This document shows positions 9,563 to 17,921 of a stretch of 64,000 bases of DNA, one piece after another. Under the pieces are notes generated by a model. It had not been told where the DNA came from. It searched no databases and saw nothing but the letters and a program-made list of their open reading frames with translations. Every line of letters starts with the position of its first letter. Position 1 is the stretch's first letter. Source of the DNA: Pseudomonadales bacterium. Its GTDB lineage: Bacteria > Pseudomonadota > Gammaproteobacteria > Pseudomonadales > Azotimanducaceae. A program made the position numbers and the translations under genes. The stretch is from assembly GCA_016779565.1 (NCBI GenBank), contig JADHNJ010000002.1, positions 26,414 through 90,413 on the forward strand, read 5' to 3'.

Positions 9563-10246
9563 TCACTCTCCTTCAACCGTCTCTAATCGGCGGTTTAGTT
9601 CTATGGCTGTCCCATATCGATAAGTATGAGACCCTACTCCCTGAAATGCCAGCCGGGTCATAAGGGCCTTGAGATCCGGCGGCGTGTCGATATCCAAGCC
9701 CAAGCCAGGCAACTTCAAAACCGTCGCCTCGATACCCACGTCATGGGCAGCCGCTAAATGCTTACGAAAGCTATCGACTCCAAATTGAAACGGAATCAAC
9801 GTTGGCGGCGATGCGAGCAAACAATTGGTGCCCCCAAGATCAGAAGCAGGCACTATCGACAATCCCGCTTCGCTCGGCACAAAGCCATCTAGGACAATTT
9901 CCAATTCCTCTGGCGTAACCATCGGCACATCGCCCGGTAAAAACACCATACGCTCAACGCCGGCGGCTTCTAGCGACTCAGCAGCCTCCGTCACCGCCGC
10001 GATCAAACCCGGCCGACTTGGCTCCGCTAATGTCCGAGCTTGAAAGTGGGCTGCCATGTCTGCTGCCTTGGGGTCGTTGGTGACAATGACCATCTCGTCA
10101 ATCAATGCACAAGCTTCAACCGCAGTCAGCACGTCCTCAAGCATTGCGTAACTTAGCGCTTGACGTTCCTCAGAGGATAATACCGGCGCTAGCCGCTGTT
10201 TGGCGTTATCGAAGGCTTTAACTGGGATTACAGCACAGGTGTTCAC
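9563..10246 (-). CDS. cofC: 2-phospho-L-lactate/PEP/3-PG guanylyltransferase CofC (FbiD)
   Basis: A protein of 227 residues with the nucleotidyltransferase fold. The start MNTCAVIPVKAFDNAKQRLAPVLSSEER has the family's PVK...KxRL pattern. FLPGDVPMV holds the metal-binding acidic residue, and SDLGGTNCLL and GLDIDTPPDL are conserved CofC blocks. It loads a three-carbon phospho-acid with GMP for transfer onto FO. Which acid is used (2-phospholactate, phosphoenolpyruvate or 3-phosphoglycerate) cannot be read from sequence. The start is a GTG at 10246, two bases after the cofD stop, with GAGGCG upstream. It lies between cofD and fbiC. Confidence 0.93.
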   Translation of the reverse strand: MNTCAVIPVKAFDNAKQRLAPVLSSEERQALSYAMLEDVLTAVEACALIDEMVIVTNDPKAADMAAHFQARTLAEPSRPGLIAAVTEAAESLEAAGVERMVFLPGDVPMVTPEELEIVLDGFVPSEAGLSIVPASDLGGTNCLLASPPTLIPFQFGVDSFRKHLAAAHDVGIEATVLKLPGLGLDIDTPPDLKALMTRLAFQGVGSHTYRYGTAIELNRRLETVEGE

Positions 10247-10248
10247 AG

Positions 10249-11217
10249 CTACAGCGCCTCGCTAAACGCCAACACGTCCCTGGCTAGCGCTTGCTTGTCA
10301 GCAACCGATGTCATCACTGTCTGCGTGACCAACGGCGTCATGCCCAGCGCTCTAACAGCATCCGACTGCGCCGAATCCACCGTATCTAGAACAAACCCGG
10401 CAACTAAACCGGGATATCGCGCCTGATAAAATTCGGCTACTGCGGCAGCTGAGCTTGGCATATTCAATTCTTGCATCATTTTTGCAGCAGGACCCTTCAG
10501 GGCTTGACCACCTACAATAGGCGAGACCAGTACCACTGGACAGGCTAAATCTCTGAGTATCTGCCAAGTCCCGTCGAGCTCTAAAATAGGCGCGACGCTA
10601 ACAAAGGGGTTGGAAGGGCAGACAATGACTGCCGACAACTCATCGGTTGCCAGCAACGCTTCTAACGCCGGCGCACGTTTTGCTGTGTCTATCCCACTAA
10701 ATTGGATATCTGCGATTCGCGGCTCACAGCGATCTCGGACAAAATAGTGTTGAAATGCCAAGGTTCTTCCATCTTGACATTGAATTTCTGTGGCCACCGT
10801 ATTATCCGACATAGGGATAACCGTCACGTCAATACCGAGTGCCTGCATCATCGATGCGGTTACCGAACTCAAGGTCTCGCCCGCCGCCAATTTGGTTGTG
10901 CGAACGACGTGGGTCGCAAGGTCTCGATCTCCGAGACCAAACCAAGTTTCCAGGCCAAAGCGCTCAAGGGCGTTTAGAAACTGCCAACTCTCGTCGTGTT
11001 GTCCCCATCCGAGGGTTTCGTTGGACAGTCCCGATAAGGTATACATGAGGGTATCTAGATCAGGACAAATTCTCAGCCCGAGGTGGTCGAAATCATCGCC
11101 GGTATTGACCACGATCGCCAACCGAGCTGGGTCCAAGATCCCCTGCAAACCCAGCGCGAGTTTGGCGCCACCGACACCACCCGATAAGGCTAGAACTTTT
11201 GGTGGCGTTGTGCTCAT
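10249..11217 (-). CDS. cofD: 2-phospho-L-lactate transferase CofD (FbiA)
   Basis: A protein of 322 residues. The glycine-rich opening ALSGGVGGAKLALGL (residues 10-24), NTGDDFDHLGLRICPDLDTLMYTLSG, and ETWFGLGDRDLATHVVRT are hallmark CofD/FbiA blocks that bind FO and the GDP-activated acid. It transfers the phospho-acid to FO to give F420-0 or dehydro-F420-0. The start is ATG 11217 behind AAGGTG. The 241-base gap from cofE makes a separate promoter possible, although all genes here are on the same strand. Confidence 0.95.
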   Translation of the reverse strand: MSTTPPKVLALSGGVGGAKLALGLQGILDPARLAIVVNTGDDFDHLGLRICPDLDTLMYTLSGLSNETLGWGQHDESWQFLNALERFGLETWFGLGDRDLATHVVRTTKLAAGETLSSVTASMMQALGIDVTVIPMSDNTVATEIQCQDGRTLAFQHYFVRDRCEPRIADIQFSGIDTAKRAPALEALLATDELSAVIVCPSNPFVSVAPILELDGTWQILRDLACPVVLVSPIVGGQALKGPAAKMMQELNMPSSAAAVAEFYQARYPGLVAGFVLDTVDSAQSDAVRALGMTPLVTQTVMTSVADKQALARDVLAFSEAL

Positions 11218-11458
11218 GACGGTTACACCTTGTTTGAGGTTTCAGACCAGATCTCGAATCGCGCTGACTTTGGGCTGCGCTTTCTACGCGTTCGCTGACA
11301 TGATAATGCCGTCAGACGCTTTTGTTTACATCGCATCACATCGCCTACATCGCCGATCTGTCCGGGTGGACGCATCGTTTGCCAAGCCTTTCGATGCCTC
11401 ACTAAACACTGATCAATCCAAAAATCCTGGTCTGAATTCGATTACTTTGTTGCCTTTC

Positions 11459-12232
11459 CTACCTGAACATGTCCATGGCTTTAGGCCGTAACAGAGGTTG
11501 TACGCCCTCTGGGCCGGCTGGTACTTTGGCCTGGTAACCTCGTACCAACACTACTGGCGCTTTTTCGGTGGTCTGTCCCATCACCAATGACGCCCCGGCC
11601 GCTAACTCATCCGCCGCAGCGACTTGGGTTACCAGCAGTTCTCGCCCATAGATGTCCTCGCCACCAATATAATCCTCCAGCGCCGTCATGCCAGCAACGC
11701 CGATCGCCAACCCAACCGTACCCATGCGCCAGGCTCTTCCGATTGAGTCATTAATAATAACCGCTACTTGCAGGCCTAACCGATCCAAGATCGCCTGTCG
11801 AAGCGCCGCAGCGGAGGCATCAGGATCTAAAGGCAACAGTAAGCAAAGATCGTCGCCATCAATCCCAGCTTGATGAATATTAGACTGATCGATCCCAGCA
11901 TTGGCAGCAACGAAGCCTAATCGATGTTCTACGATCAAAACCCCCGGGCGTTTACGCACCACTTCGTTTGACTCATCGAGAATGACTTGAACTTTTCTGG
12001 GATCCTTATCGACCTCAAGCCCTAATTTAATAGCGGCCTCACTCGGAACGATGTCGTTGAGATTGACGTAGCGGTTTTCGGCCTTAGACACGATCTTTTG
12101 TGCCAATACCAACACGTCGCCGTCTGCTAGCGCAGCGCCCATAGAATCAAGGCCTGCTAATATGAGGGTTAACAGGTCGTCCCCGGGTTCGACCATCGGA
12201 ATATTGTCAATGGGTACCAGCGAGAGCTCCAT
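11459..12232 (-). CDS. cofE: Coenzyme F420-0:L-glutamate ligase CofE (single-domain)
   Basis: A protein of 257 residues that adds glutamates to F420-0. VLAQKIVSKAENR, LGFVAANAGIDQSN and NDSIGRAWRMGTVGLAIGVAG are conserved ligase motifs for GTP, metal and F420 binding. The length matches archaeal CofE. The C-terminal FMN/nitroreductase-like domain that makes actinobacterial FbiB about 450 residues long is absent, and no free-standing copy was found nearby. The start ATG overlaps the npdG stop as TAATG, so the two are translationally coupled. Confidence 0.94.
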   Translation of the reverse strand: MELSLVPIDNIPMVEPGDDLLTLILAGLDSMGAALADGDVLVLAQKIVSKAENRYVNLNDIVPSEAAIKLGLEVDKDPRKVQVILDESNEVVRKRPGVLIVEHRLGFVAANAGIDQSNIHQAGIDGDDLCLLLPLDPDASAAALRQAILDRLGLQVAVIINDSIGRAWRMGTVGLAIGVAGMTALEDYIGGEDIYGRELLVTQVAAADELAAGASLVMGQTTEKAPVVLVRGYQAKVPAGPEGVQPLLRPKAMDMFR

Positions 12233-12903
12233 TAGTCTGCTGCCGGCTCACCTGTGATGACCAATCCTGCGCCATTAATTTTATGGTGCCGATTGATGGT
12301 AATCAAAATTGAGGTTAACGCCTCTGCAGCAGCTGCATTCGCGATTGGACCCGCATGCCAGCCCTTCAAACCCAGCGCCTCAATCAACTCAATGACCGTA
12401 TCTCTGGCCGCTCTTTTGTTGCCCGTAACCAAAACATCGCATGCAATACCATGGTCACCTTGCAAATGCATCGCGCCCACATTCTGAAATGCTGATACAA
12501 CAAAAACCTCTTCCCCTAGGTGCGCCTGAGCCTGCTGGCCCGCCGATCCAGCCTCGGGCAGCTGGACTGTGCCGACTTTCGGTGGGACCAAAGGCACTGT
12601 CACGTCGATCAACACTTTCCCTGCGAGCGCGTGTTTTACGGAGTCGAGCGTGCTCAGCTGATGGGCAAAAGGCACTGTCAAAACGACCAAATCAGCTTGC
12701 TCTGCAGCAGAGGGATTATCTAGCCCGGTGACATTTAGATCGGAAAATTCTGCTAATAACGCGGCGGCGGCTTCCTGCCCTTTTTCAAGGGTTCGGCTGC
12801 CGATTAATATCGTATAACCTGCTCTCGACCACTGACGCGCTAATCCGCCACCTAAATCACCGGTTCCGCCTAAAATTGCGATGGTCTTGATACTGTCGGT
12901 CAT
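12232..12903 (-). CDS. npdG: NADPH-dependent F420 reductase (F420H2:NADP+ oxidoreductase)
   Basis: A protein of 223 residues of the NpdG/Fno family, related to NAD-binding F420 oxidoreductases. GGTGDLGGGLARQWSRAGY (from residue 12) is the dinucleotide-binding turn. GSRTLEKGQEAA supplies the Ser-Arg pair expected for the NADPH 2'-phosphate. SAFQNVGAMHLQG and GWHAGPIANAAAAEALT are conserved F420-site blocks. It moves hydride between NADPH and F420. As the first gene of the F420 transcript it probably supplies F420H2 to the luciferase-like enzymes. No glucose-6-phosphate:F420 enzyme (Fgd) was recognised here. Confidence 0.93.
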   Translation of the reverse strand: MTDSIKTIAILGGTGDLGGGLARQWSRAGYTILIGSRTLEKGQEAAAALLAEFSDLNVTGLDNPSAAEQADLVVLTVPFAHQLSTLDSVKHALAGKVLIDVTVPLVPPKVGTVQLPEAGSAGQQAQAHLGEEVFVVSAFQNVGAMHLQGDHGIACDVLVTGNKRAARDTVIELIEALGLKGWHAGPIANAAAAEALTSILITINRHHKINGAGLVITGEPAAD

Positions 12904-13170
12904 AATTTATCCTTGTGCTGTTTTTTTGATGGCATCCTGACTATTTTTGACTAAGGCCAGGATCCGATGCTCTGAGCCTTAGACTTTTCTTGAGGTCAGT
13001 CGAGACTTGTACGAAGCTTGTTGCAATTTCAGCCATTTGCTCAGGCGAGGCATTATGAAACAGATTGTCTGTCAATTCATCACTTCGCAGAACTCAAATT
13101 TCGACGCTTTTGCTCAAGCTGACGCGTTGACGAATGGGTTTTCGCAACCACCTCGTGGCCGGGCGAGCCA

Positions 13171-13770
13171 TCAATCTTGCGCTGTCGCTCCATGGATCAG
13201 CGAAATGCACTGGGACGCGAAAAGTACCCTCTTACCCAAAGAAATTAATTTACAGCCTTTGCGAACAAGGCCCTTTTGCGCATTTTTTGGCATCGCCAAT
13301 TGATCGGTTAATACAAAAACACCAGATTCAATCGGCGCAATGGTACTGAGCGCCTCGCCTTTCGGGTCCAACAAGTAAGCCGGACTGTCTTGCATCAATT
13401 CATCCATCAGACGCTCGAAACTTTTTGCTGTCACTGTGATGCCATTGCCTGCTGTCAGTCCCTCTTCCTTTCCGAGCCCCCGACCCTCTGATAACGCCGA
13501 GGCACAACTTGCCAATAAAGCGGCTTCGGTAAAGCCGCCTAAGTTGCCAAGATGTTCGCCATCAAAAGTTAAGACGCGGCTATAGTCTTGGGTTTTTTCA
13601 AGTACCAGATGCAAAGACACATCTTGCCGATGCCCATTGGCGATAAACAGCGCGTTAATAATCATCCCGGGGATAAACTCAACATGAGCATCTTGGTCGA
13701 TACCATCAAGAAACTGCTTTGGGTCAACGGGCGTCTTGCGACAGCGCACGACAAATTCGATTCTGCTCAA
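13171..13770 (-). CDS. TrmY-like pseudouridine methyltransferase (COG1901)
   Basis: A SPOUT-class protein of 199 residues resembling archaeal TrmY, which makes N1-methylpseudouridine-54 in tRNA, and its bacterial TrmY-like relatives. Matching blocks are the opening SRIEFVVRCRKTP, NGHRQDVSLHLVLE, and the C-terminal knot segment VLTDQ...ISLGKRVLFASQCISLIHG. I place the start at TTG 13770: a strong GGAGGTG lies 7 bases upstream, and the family begins right there. An in-frame ATG at 13794 would put this Shine-Dalgarno inside the gene. It lies 267 bases beyond npdG on the same strand. The bacterial substrate is not settled. Confidence 0.82.
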   Translation of the reverse strand: MSRIEFVVRCRKTPVDPKQFLDGIDQDAHVEFIPGMIINALFIANGHRQDVSLHLVLEKTQDYSRVLTFDGEHLGNLGGFTEAALLASCASALSEGRGLGKEEGLTAGNGITVTAKSFERLMDELMQDSPAYLLDPKGEALSTIAPIESGVFVLTDQLAMPKNAQKGLVRKGCKLISLGKRVLFASQCISLIHGATAQD

Positions 13771-13968
13771 TGGTACACCTCCAAGGCTACCCATGGTTTG
13801 GCTGCGTTTAAAAGCTTTGCGGCTATTATGGCAAGGCACGGGGCCTTAACCCCGCGCTTGTGAGTATACCGCGTTAGACATCCGACGCAGATCGAAACCA
13901 TAAATTCTGCTTGACCCCAACCACCCGATTACGCCTATGATCAGGGTCGCCCCCGCAAACTGACTGAA

Positions 13969-15198
13969 ATGCCCCATACCCAGCGACTTCAGCTCACCTG
14001 GTACAACATCAGCAACAGTCTGTGGATGATCAGTTTTAGCATCCAGCAACTGCTGGTTACCTGGATTTTGGTCGGTGTCCTCAACCAATCTCCGGAAACG
14101 GTCGGACTGGCGCAGTTGATTATCGGCGTTCCTGCGTTGGTATTTATGTTATGGGGCGGCGTCATAGGCGATCGTCTCGATGGTAGAACATTGCTACTAC
14201 AAACCCACCTGATGAGCGCCATTCCACCTCTCGTGCTTGCAGTTGCTGTCTATTTTGACCATTTGGGATTTTGGATCTTAATTTTGACCGCACTGCTAGC
14301 AAATATTTTAAATAGCGCCTCTAATCCGGCGCGTAACACGATCTTGAACGAAGTTGCCGCGTCTCGTTTACAGTATGCGATTAGCTTATCGACTGGGATT
14401 GGCTCTATCGCCACCATGGCAGGCACCAGGATTGCGGGGGGCATCGATACAATCGGGCTCGTCGAGGTGCTTATAGCCCAAAGCCTTTGCTTTGCCATCG
14501 GTGGCTTGTTTGTACTGGGACTAAAAAAACCTTCCAAGCCGCCAACCCAGCAGGTCCTTTCAGAGAAGCCAGCGCCCAGCATGATCGCTGTCATTAAAGA
14601 GGGTCTTTTATACACATGGCGATTCAAACTGGCACGCGATCTCGTTGGTCTTAATTTTTTTTCCAGTTTTTTTAATGCCGGTGCTTGGATGGTCGCCATC
14701 CCGTTCATTATCAATCGGGTTTATGCCGGCGATGCGCTACTGCTCGCTAATATGACCGTGGTCTTTTATTTTGGCTCGCTCCTTGCGAACTTTGGAATGC
14801 TAAAGTTTATGCCGCTCCTTAGGCCAGGCAGGCTCTATCTTATTATGCAGCTCAGCCGAATATTGGTCTTGATCCTAATTTGGATCCAACCGACCCTTAA
14901 TTGGCTCTGGCTGGCCGCCGCCTATTGGGGGTTTAACATGGGCGTCACCACGACAATGTCCAGGGTTATGATTCAAGAGATCGCAGAACCCGAATTTAGG
15001 GCTCGCCTAATGTCTGTCTTTACTCTCGGACTTATGAGCGCAACACCGATGGGCAGCCTTGTCTTGGGCTTTGTCATTGGTCAGTTTGGCGAACTCAATG
15101 CGCTGATCCCAGGCATGCTCGCATCGGTTGTCATCTTCTGGTACGGACTTCGCTACAGCCACATCTGGACATACCAAAGCCCCCAGCCCGAATCGTGA
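13969..15198 (+). CDS. Major facilitator superfamily transporter (MFS_3/EntS-like)
   Basis: An inner-membrane protein of 409 residues with about 10-12 hydrophobic segments. The first is ISNSLWMISFSIQQLLVTWILVG. GGVIGDRLDGRTLL after helix 2 is the MFS loop motif (GxxxDRxxRR-like). NSASNPARNTILNEVA matches the MFS_3 branch that includes enterobactin exporter-like permeases. It likely exports a small molecule. It stands alone on the plus strand, divergent from the TrmY-like gene. No good Shine-Dalgarno sequence is visible at ATG 13969, so a slightly different start is possible. Confidence 0.85.
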   Translation: MPHTQRLQLTWYNISNSLWMISFSIQQLLVTWILVGVLNQSPETVGLAQLIIGVPALVFMLWGGVIGDRLDGRTLLLQTHLMSAIPPLVLAVAVYFDHLGFWILILTALLANILNSASNPARNTILNEVAASRLQYAISLSTGIGSIATMAGTRIAGGIDTIGLVEVLIAQSLCFAIGGLFVLGLKKPSKPPTQQVLSEKPAPSMIAVIKEGLLYTWRFKLARDLVGLNFFSSFFNAGAWMVAIPFIINRVYAGDALLLANMTVVFYFGSLLANFGMLKFMPLLRPGRLYLIMQLSRILVLILIWIQPTLNWLWLAAAYWGFNMGVTTTMSRVMIQEIAEPEFRARLMSVFTLGLMSATPMGSLVLGFVIGQFGELNALIPGMLASVVIFWYGLRYSHIWTYQSPQPES

Positions 15199-15731
15199 GC
15201 AGACAAATGTCGAAGGCTGACAGCATCTTCCGGGCCAGCCCGCTGGTCAACGGCGCATTTGTCCACAAAAACTGTGGATAAGTCTGGTGATAAATGCCTA
15301 AATTCAGTGCGAAACCCACTAAAACCCGCAGCCGAGGGATTGATCAAAATTTGAACAATTTCTAGTAAACTTAATATTTTCAATAGCTTATAAGCCATTC
15401 ATAAAAACTATATTGCTTTATGGAGGTAAACCGCGAAGTAAGGGTCAGATGTGCATAACTTAAAAAATTAAAGTCTAAAAATACCTTAAATTTGATGAGT
15501 TTCGAGTAATTCTGAGTAGCTGACTCAAGCCTTGACCCGATCCCACACTCGATAAACTGCCTAAAATCAGCGTATTAGAGGACCCGATGTCGAGTCATCC
15601 AAAGCTTAACGGGATGATCATCTCTCCGTTACAAAAGGCATTATTCATGACCTGACCTAGAATTATATTGAATGTATTTGTACCCGGGCCGGCCATTGCT
15701 ATGATGGGGTCCAACAGAATTGAGCAATCGT
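15199..15731. other. AT-rich gene-free region with DnaA-box-like sequences
   Basis: About 530 bases without a credible gene, much richer in A and T than the flanks, especially 15340-15500. On the left is TTGTCCACA (15260-15268), one base off the DnaA box. It is inverted against a perfect box, TGTGGATAA (15273-15281). A third, TGTGCATAA (15450-15458), fits TTWTNCACA on the other strand. One GATC lies between them. The layout recalls a replication origin or a DnaA-titration or regulatory site, but no dnaA, gidA, parAB or rpmH neighbour is present. Promoter elements for the GST gene must also lie here. Confidence 0.4.
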
Positions 15732-16412
15732 ATGATCGAACTGTATACCGCCCCAACCCCGAATGGTCACAAAGCATCGGTTACGCTAGAAGAACTTGAC
15801 CTAGAATACCGAGTCCATTCCATTAACCTATCCGAGCAAGATCAGCGACGCCCGGATTTTCTGGCAATGAATCCCAATGGCAGAATACCGGTCATCAAAG
15901 ATACTCGTAACCAGCAAGTGGTTTTCGAATCCGGCGCTATCATGATTTATCTGGCTGAAATGACGGGCCGGTTGCTCCCATCTGATGGTCCGAACCGCTA
16001 TGCAGTACTACAGTGGCTCATGTTCCAGATGAGCGGCATCGGCCCAATGATGGGACAGGCCAATGTGTTCTATCGCTATTTTCCAGAGAAAATACAACCT
16101 GCGATCGACCGCTATCAAAATGAGACCCGCCGACTCTTTGAAGTACTCGATACCGCGCTTGCTGACTCAGAGTGGCTCGCAGGTGAGTTCTCCATTGCAG
16201 ATATCGCAAACTGGTGCTGGGTTCGAACATACCGTTGGTCGGGCGTGTCACGTGAGGGTCTACCCCATCTAGACAGATGGCTTGATCAAATGAAATCTCG
16301 GCCCGCTTGCCAGCAAGGCATTCAGGTGCCAGTACCTGCACCGAAAAAAATCCTCGAGGGCGAAGCGGAACAAAAGTTTGCGCAAAATGCACAATCCATC
16401 TTGCAAACCTAG
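15732..16412 (+). CDS. Glutathione S-transferase (GstB/YfcG-like)
   Basis: A protein of 226 residues. The thioredoxin-like N-terminal half has [34 protein letters not shown] with the cis-proline, and [12 protein letters not shown] with the Glu-Ser glutathione contact. The helical C-terminal half follows, with [13 protein letters not shown] carrying the conserved Asp of the N-capping box. The polar TPN at the active position resembles bacterial nu-class or GstB enzymes that act on disulfides or electrophiles. I prefer ATG 15732, which matches family starts; an in-frame TTG 12 bases upstream also exists. It converges on the luciferase-like gene to its right. Confidence 0.9.
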   Translation: MIELYTAPTPNGHKASVTLEELDLEYRVHSINLSEQDQRRPDFLAMNPNGRIPVIKDTRNQQVVFESGAIMIYLAEMTGRLLPSDGPNRYAVLQWLMFQMSGIGPMMGQANVFYRYFPEKIQPAIDRYQNETRRLFEVLDTALADSEWLAGEFSIADIANWCWVRTYRWSGVSREGLPHLDRWLDQMKSRPACQQGIQVPVPAPKKILEGEAEQKFAQNAQSILQT

Positions 16413-16476
16413 CACCCTCCATTAGCGCAGAAAGAGCCCGTTACCTTTTAGTTCGTAACCACGATTTCCAAAGGGC

Positions 16477-17382
16477 TTAGTCGTATACCTTGAGAAATTC
16501 GCTAAAGGCGACCATCTGGCCACCGTTGGCTGAAGAGGGCACGATGATTGGGGTTTTAATGCCTGCATCAAACCAGGCTTCGATGCCCTCCCTGACGGCA
16601 CTAGCAGAACCAAACAGCGTCGTGTCTGCTAACCATCGATCCGTCAGATAATGGGGCACCCTGTCTCGATCACCCGTCGCGAGGGCAGCTTCGACGCCTT
16701 CCATCTCCTCAACGTATCCCGCCGCTTTCCAATAATTTCTGTAATTGGGCAGCATGGCATAGGACGTTAACGTTTTACGGTTTACGGCTTTGGCCGCTTC
16801 TATATCCTCCGAGATACACGTCGGGATCATATTTCCGATAAAAAATTCGGTGCCACCTGTTTTGTCATCGTTCAGCTCTGCCAATGAAGTTGACATATAA
16901 GATCGAGCGCCATTGGCAAACACCATCCCATCTCCGATTTCCGCTGCTAGGCGAATCATCTTCTGTCGCAAGGTTGCCAAAATAATCGGAGGCATCTCGC
17001 CGACTCTAGGTACCGCTTTGAGCGCCTCTACAAAGTCGCGCACATCCGACAAGGGTTTACCTGCCGCTAAACCTCGAGACTTGAGTGCCGGCACATGGCT
17101 GACACCGATGCCAAATCGAAATCGCCCATTCGACACCTCATGCAGATAGCCAGCAGTACTCGCAAAATCCACTACCTGTCTAAAATAGATGGGCATAATA
17201 CTCGTGCCTATTTCAATTTCATGGGTAACGTGTGCCAACGACTGGCATAAAGCAAGAGAGTCTCCCAGGCTTGGTGCATAGATACCTGGGTAACCTTTAC
17301 GCTCAATTTCTTGAGCCAATTCTAAGGTTGCTTGGCGCCGGTTGGGCACCGCCGCTAGGCTTAAGGCTGGTAATCGAGTCAT
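16477..17382 (-). CDS. LLM class F420-dependent oxidoreductase
   Basis: A luciferase-like protein of 301 residues, standing apart from the F420 cluster. AQEIERKGYPGIYAPSLGDSL, IGTSIMPIYFRQVVDFASTAGYLHEVSNGRFRFGIGVSHVP and KPLSDVRDFVEAL follow the mycobacterial F420-dependent pattern. GDGMVFANGARSYM lies toward the second half. The start is ATG 17382 behind AGGAG. It is shorter than its paralogues because the insert after the GRFRFGIG block is reduced. The 44-base gap to the globin-like gene upstream suggests one transcript. The substrate is unknown. Confidence 0.87.
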   Translation of the reverse strand: MTRLPALSLAAVPNRRQATLELAQEIERKGYPGIYAPSLGDSLALCQSLAHVTHEIEIGTSIMPIYFRQVVDFASTAGYLHEVSNGRFRFGIGVSHVPALKSRGLAAGKPLSDVRDFVEALKAVPRVGEMPPIILATLRQKMIRLAAEIGDGMVFANGARSYMSTSLAELNDDKTGGTEFFIGNMIPTCISEDIEAAKAVNRKTLTSYAMLPNYRNYWKAAGYVEEMEGVEAALATGDRDRVPHYLTDRWLADTTLFGSASAVREGIEAWFDAGIKTPIIVPSSANGGQMVAFSEFLKVYD

Positions 17383-17426
17383 GACATTCTCCTGAAGACG
17401 ATCATCGTATAGATTTAAGGGTAGGA

Positions 17427-17843
17427 CTAAGGCGCGCCGGCGGCAAGCGCTGAAGCAATTGCAGTCAACATTGCATTCAACCGATTTTGTACCGCTCGCT
17501 CAATCTCATCGCTCCAGACCCTACTGGCTGCCGATTTTAGCGTCTCAAATAAGGCTTGATTAAGCCCGCGATACATTTCTGGCGGCACAAAATAAGCATG
17601 GGTGTGATTTTTCATTTCAAATAACAAATACTCCGATTCAGTTTCCGCCACGGCAGGCGCTAGAAACAATCGAAATATCTCTGCCATCATTTTGCCTTGG
17701 ACCCCTTCATCTATATGCGACATCAGGGATTGTGCATGTGGCTCAAGCTGATAAAACTTTTGGTAAAAACGCTGATTGAAGTCTTCGCAATCTTCAGCCG
17801 CACAACTCAACGTCAGTTCAATAGCATTTTGTTCATTCATCAT
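17427..17843 (-). CDS. Single-domain globin-like protein
   Basis: A protein of 138 residues with the length and helix pattern of bacterial single-domain globins (Vitreoscilla/flavohaemoglobin type). FNQRFYQKFYQLEP is an A-B helix-like start. YFVPPEMYRGLNQALFETLKSA corresponds to the F-G helices, and SRVWSDEIERAVQNRLNAMLTAI to helix H. In my by-eye alignment on PPEMY the usual proximal-histidine position holds Thr81, flanked by His80 and His82. The usual Phe CD1 looks like Met. Haem binding is therefore not certain. It lies just upstream of a luciferase-like gene. The start is ATG 17843 behind AGGA. Confidence 0.7.
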   Translation of the reverse strand: MMNEQNAIELTLSCAAEDCEDFNQRFYQKFYQLEPHAQSLMSHIDEGVQGKMMAEIFRLFLAPAVAETESEYLLFEMKNHTHAYFVPPEMYRGLNQALFETLKSAASRVWSDEIERAVQNRLNAMLTAIASALAAGAP

Positions 17844-17889
17844 CGCGTGGTCCTAAAAGAATAAAGTAGGCGCTGGATTCAACCTTGAC

Positions 17890-17895
17890 TATAAT
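17890..17895 (+). promoter_or_regulatory. Candidate sigma-70 -10 box for the DsbA-like gene
   Basis: A perfect TATAAT hexamer lies 26 bases before the ATG of the DsbA-like gene, leaving about 20 bases of leader with GGGGAG as ribosome binding site. No good -35 hexamer is seen at 17 bases, so this rests on the -10 match and position alone. Confidence 0.4.
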
Positions 17896-17921
17896 CGGCT
17901 TTCACGGGGAGACACAAACCA

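Noticed and set aside
9559..9576. TTG start giving a six-residue-longer FbiC
   Set aside because: The TTG overlaps the AAGGAG site that serves ATG 9558.
10790..11491. A 233-codon plus-strand frame
   Set aside because: It lies antisense to cofD and the cofD-cofE gap, is Ser/Arg/Pro-rich, and matches no family; cofD on the other strand is unmistakable.
14250..14714. A 154-codon minus-strand frame
   Set aside because: It is a shadow of the MFS transporter, with low-complexity composition and no ribosome site.
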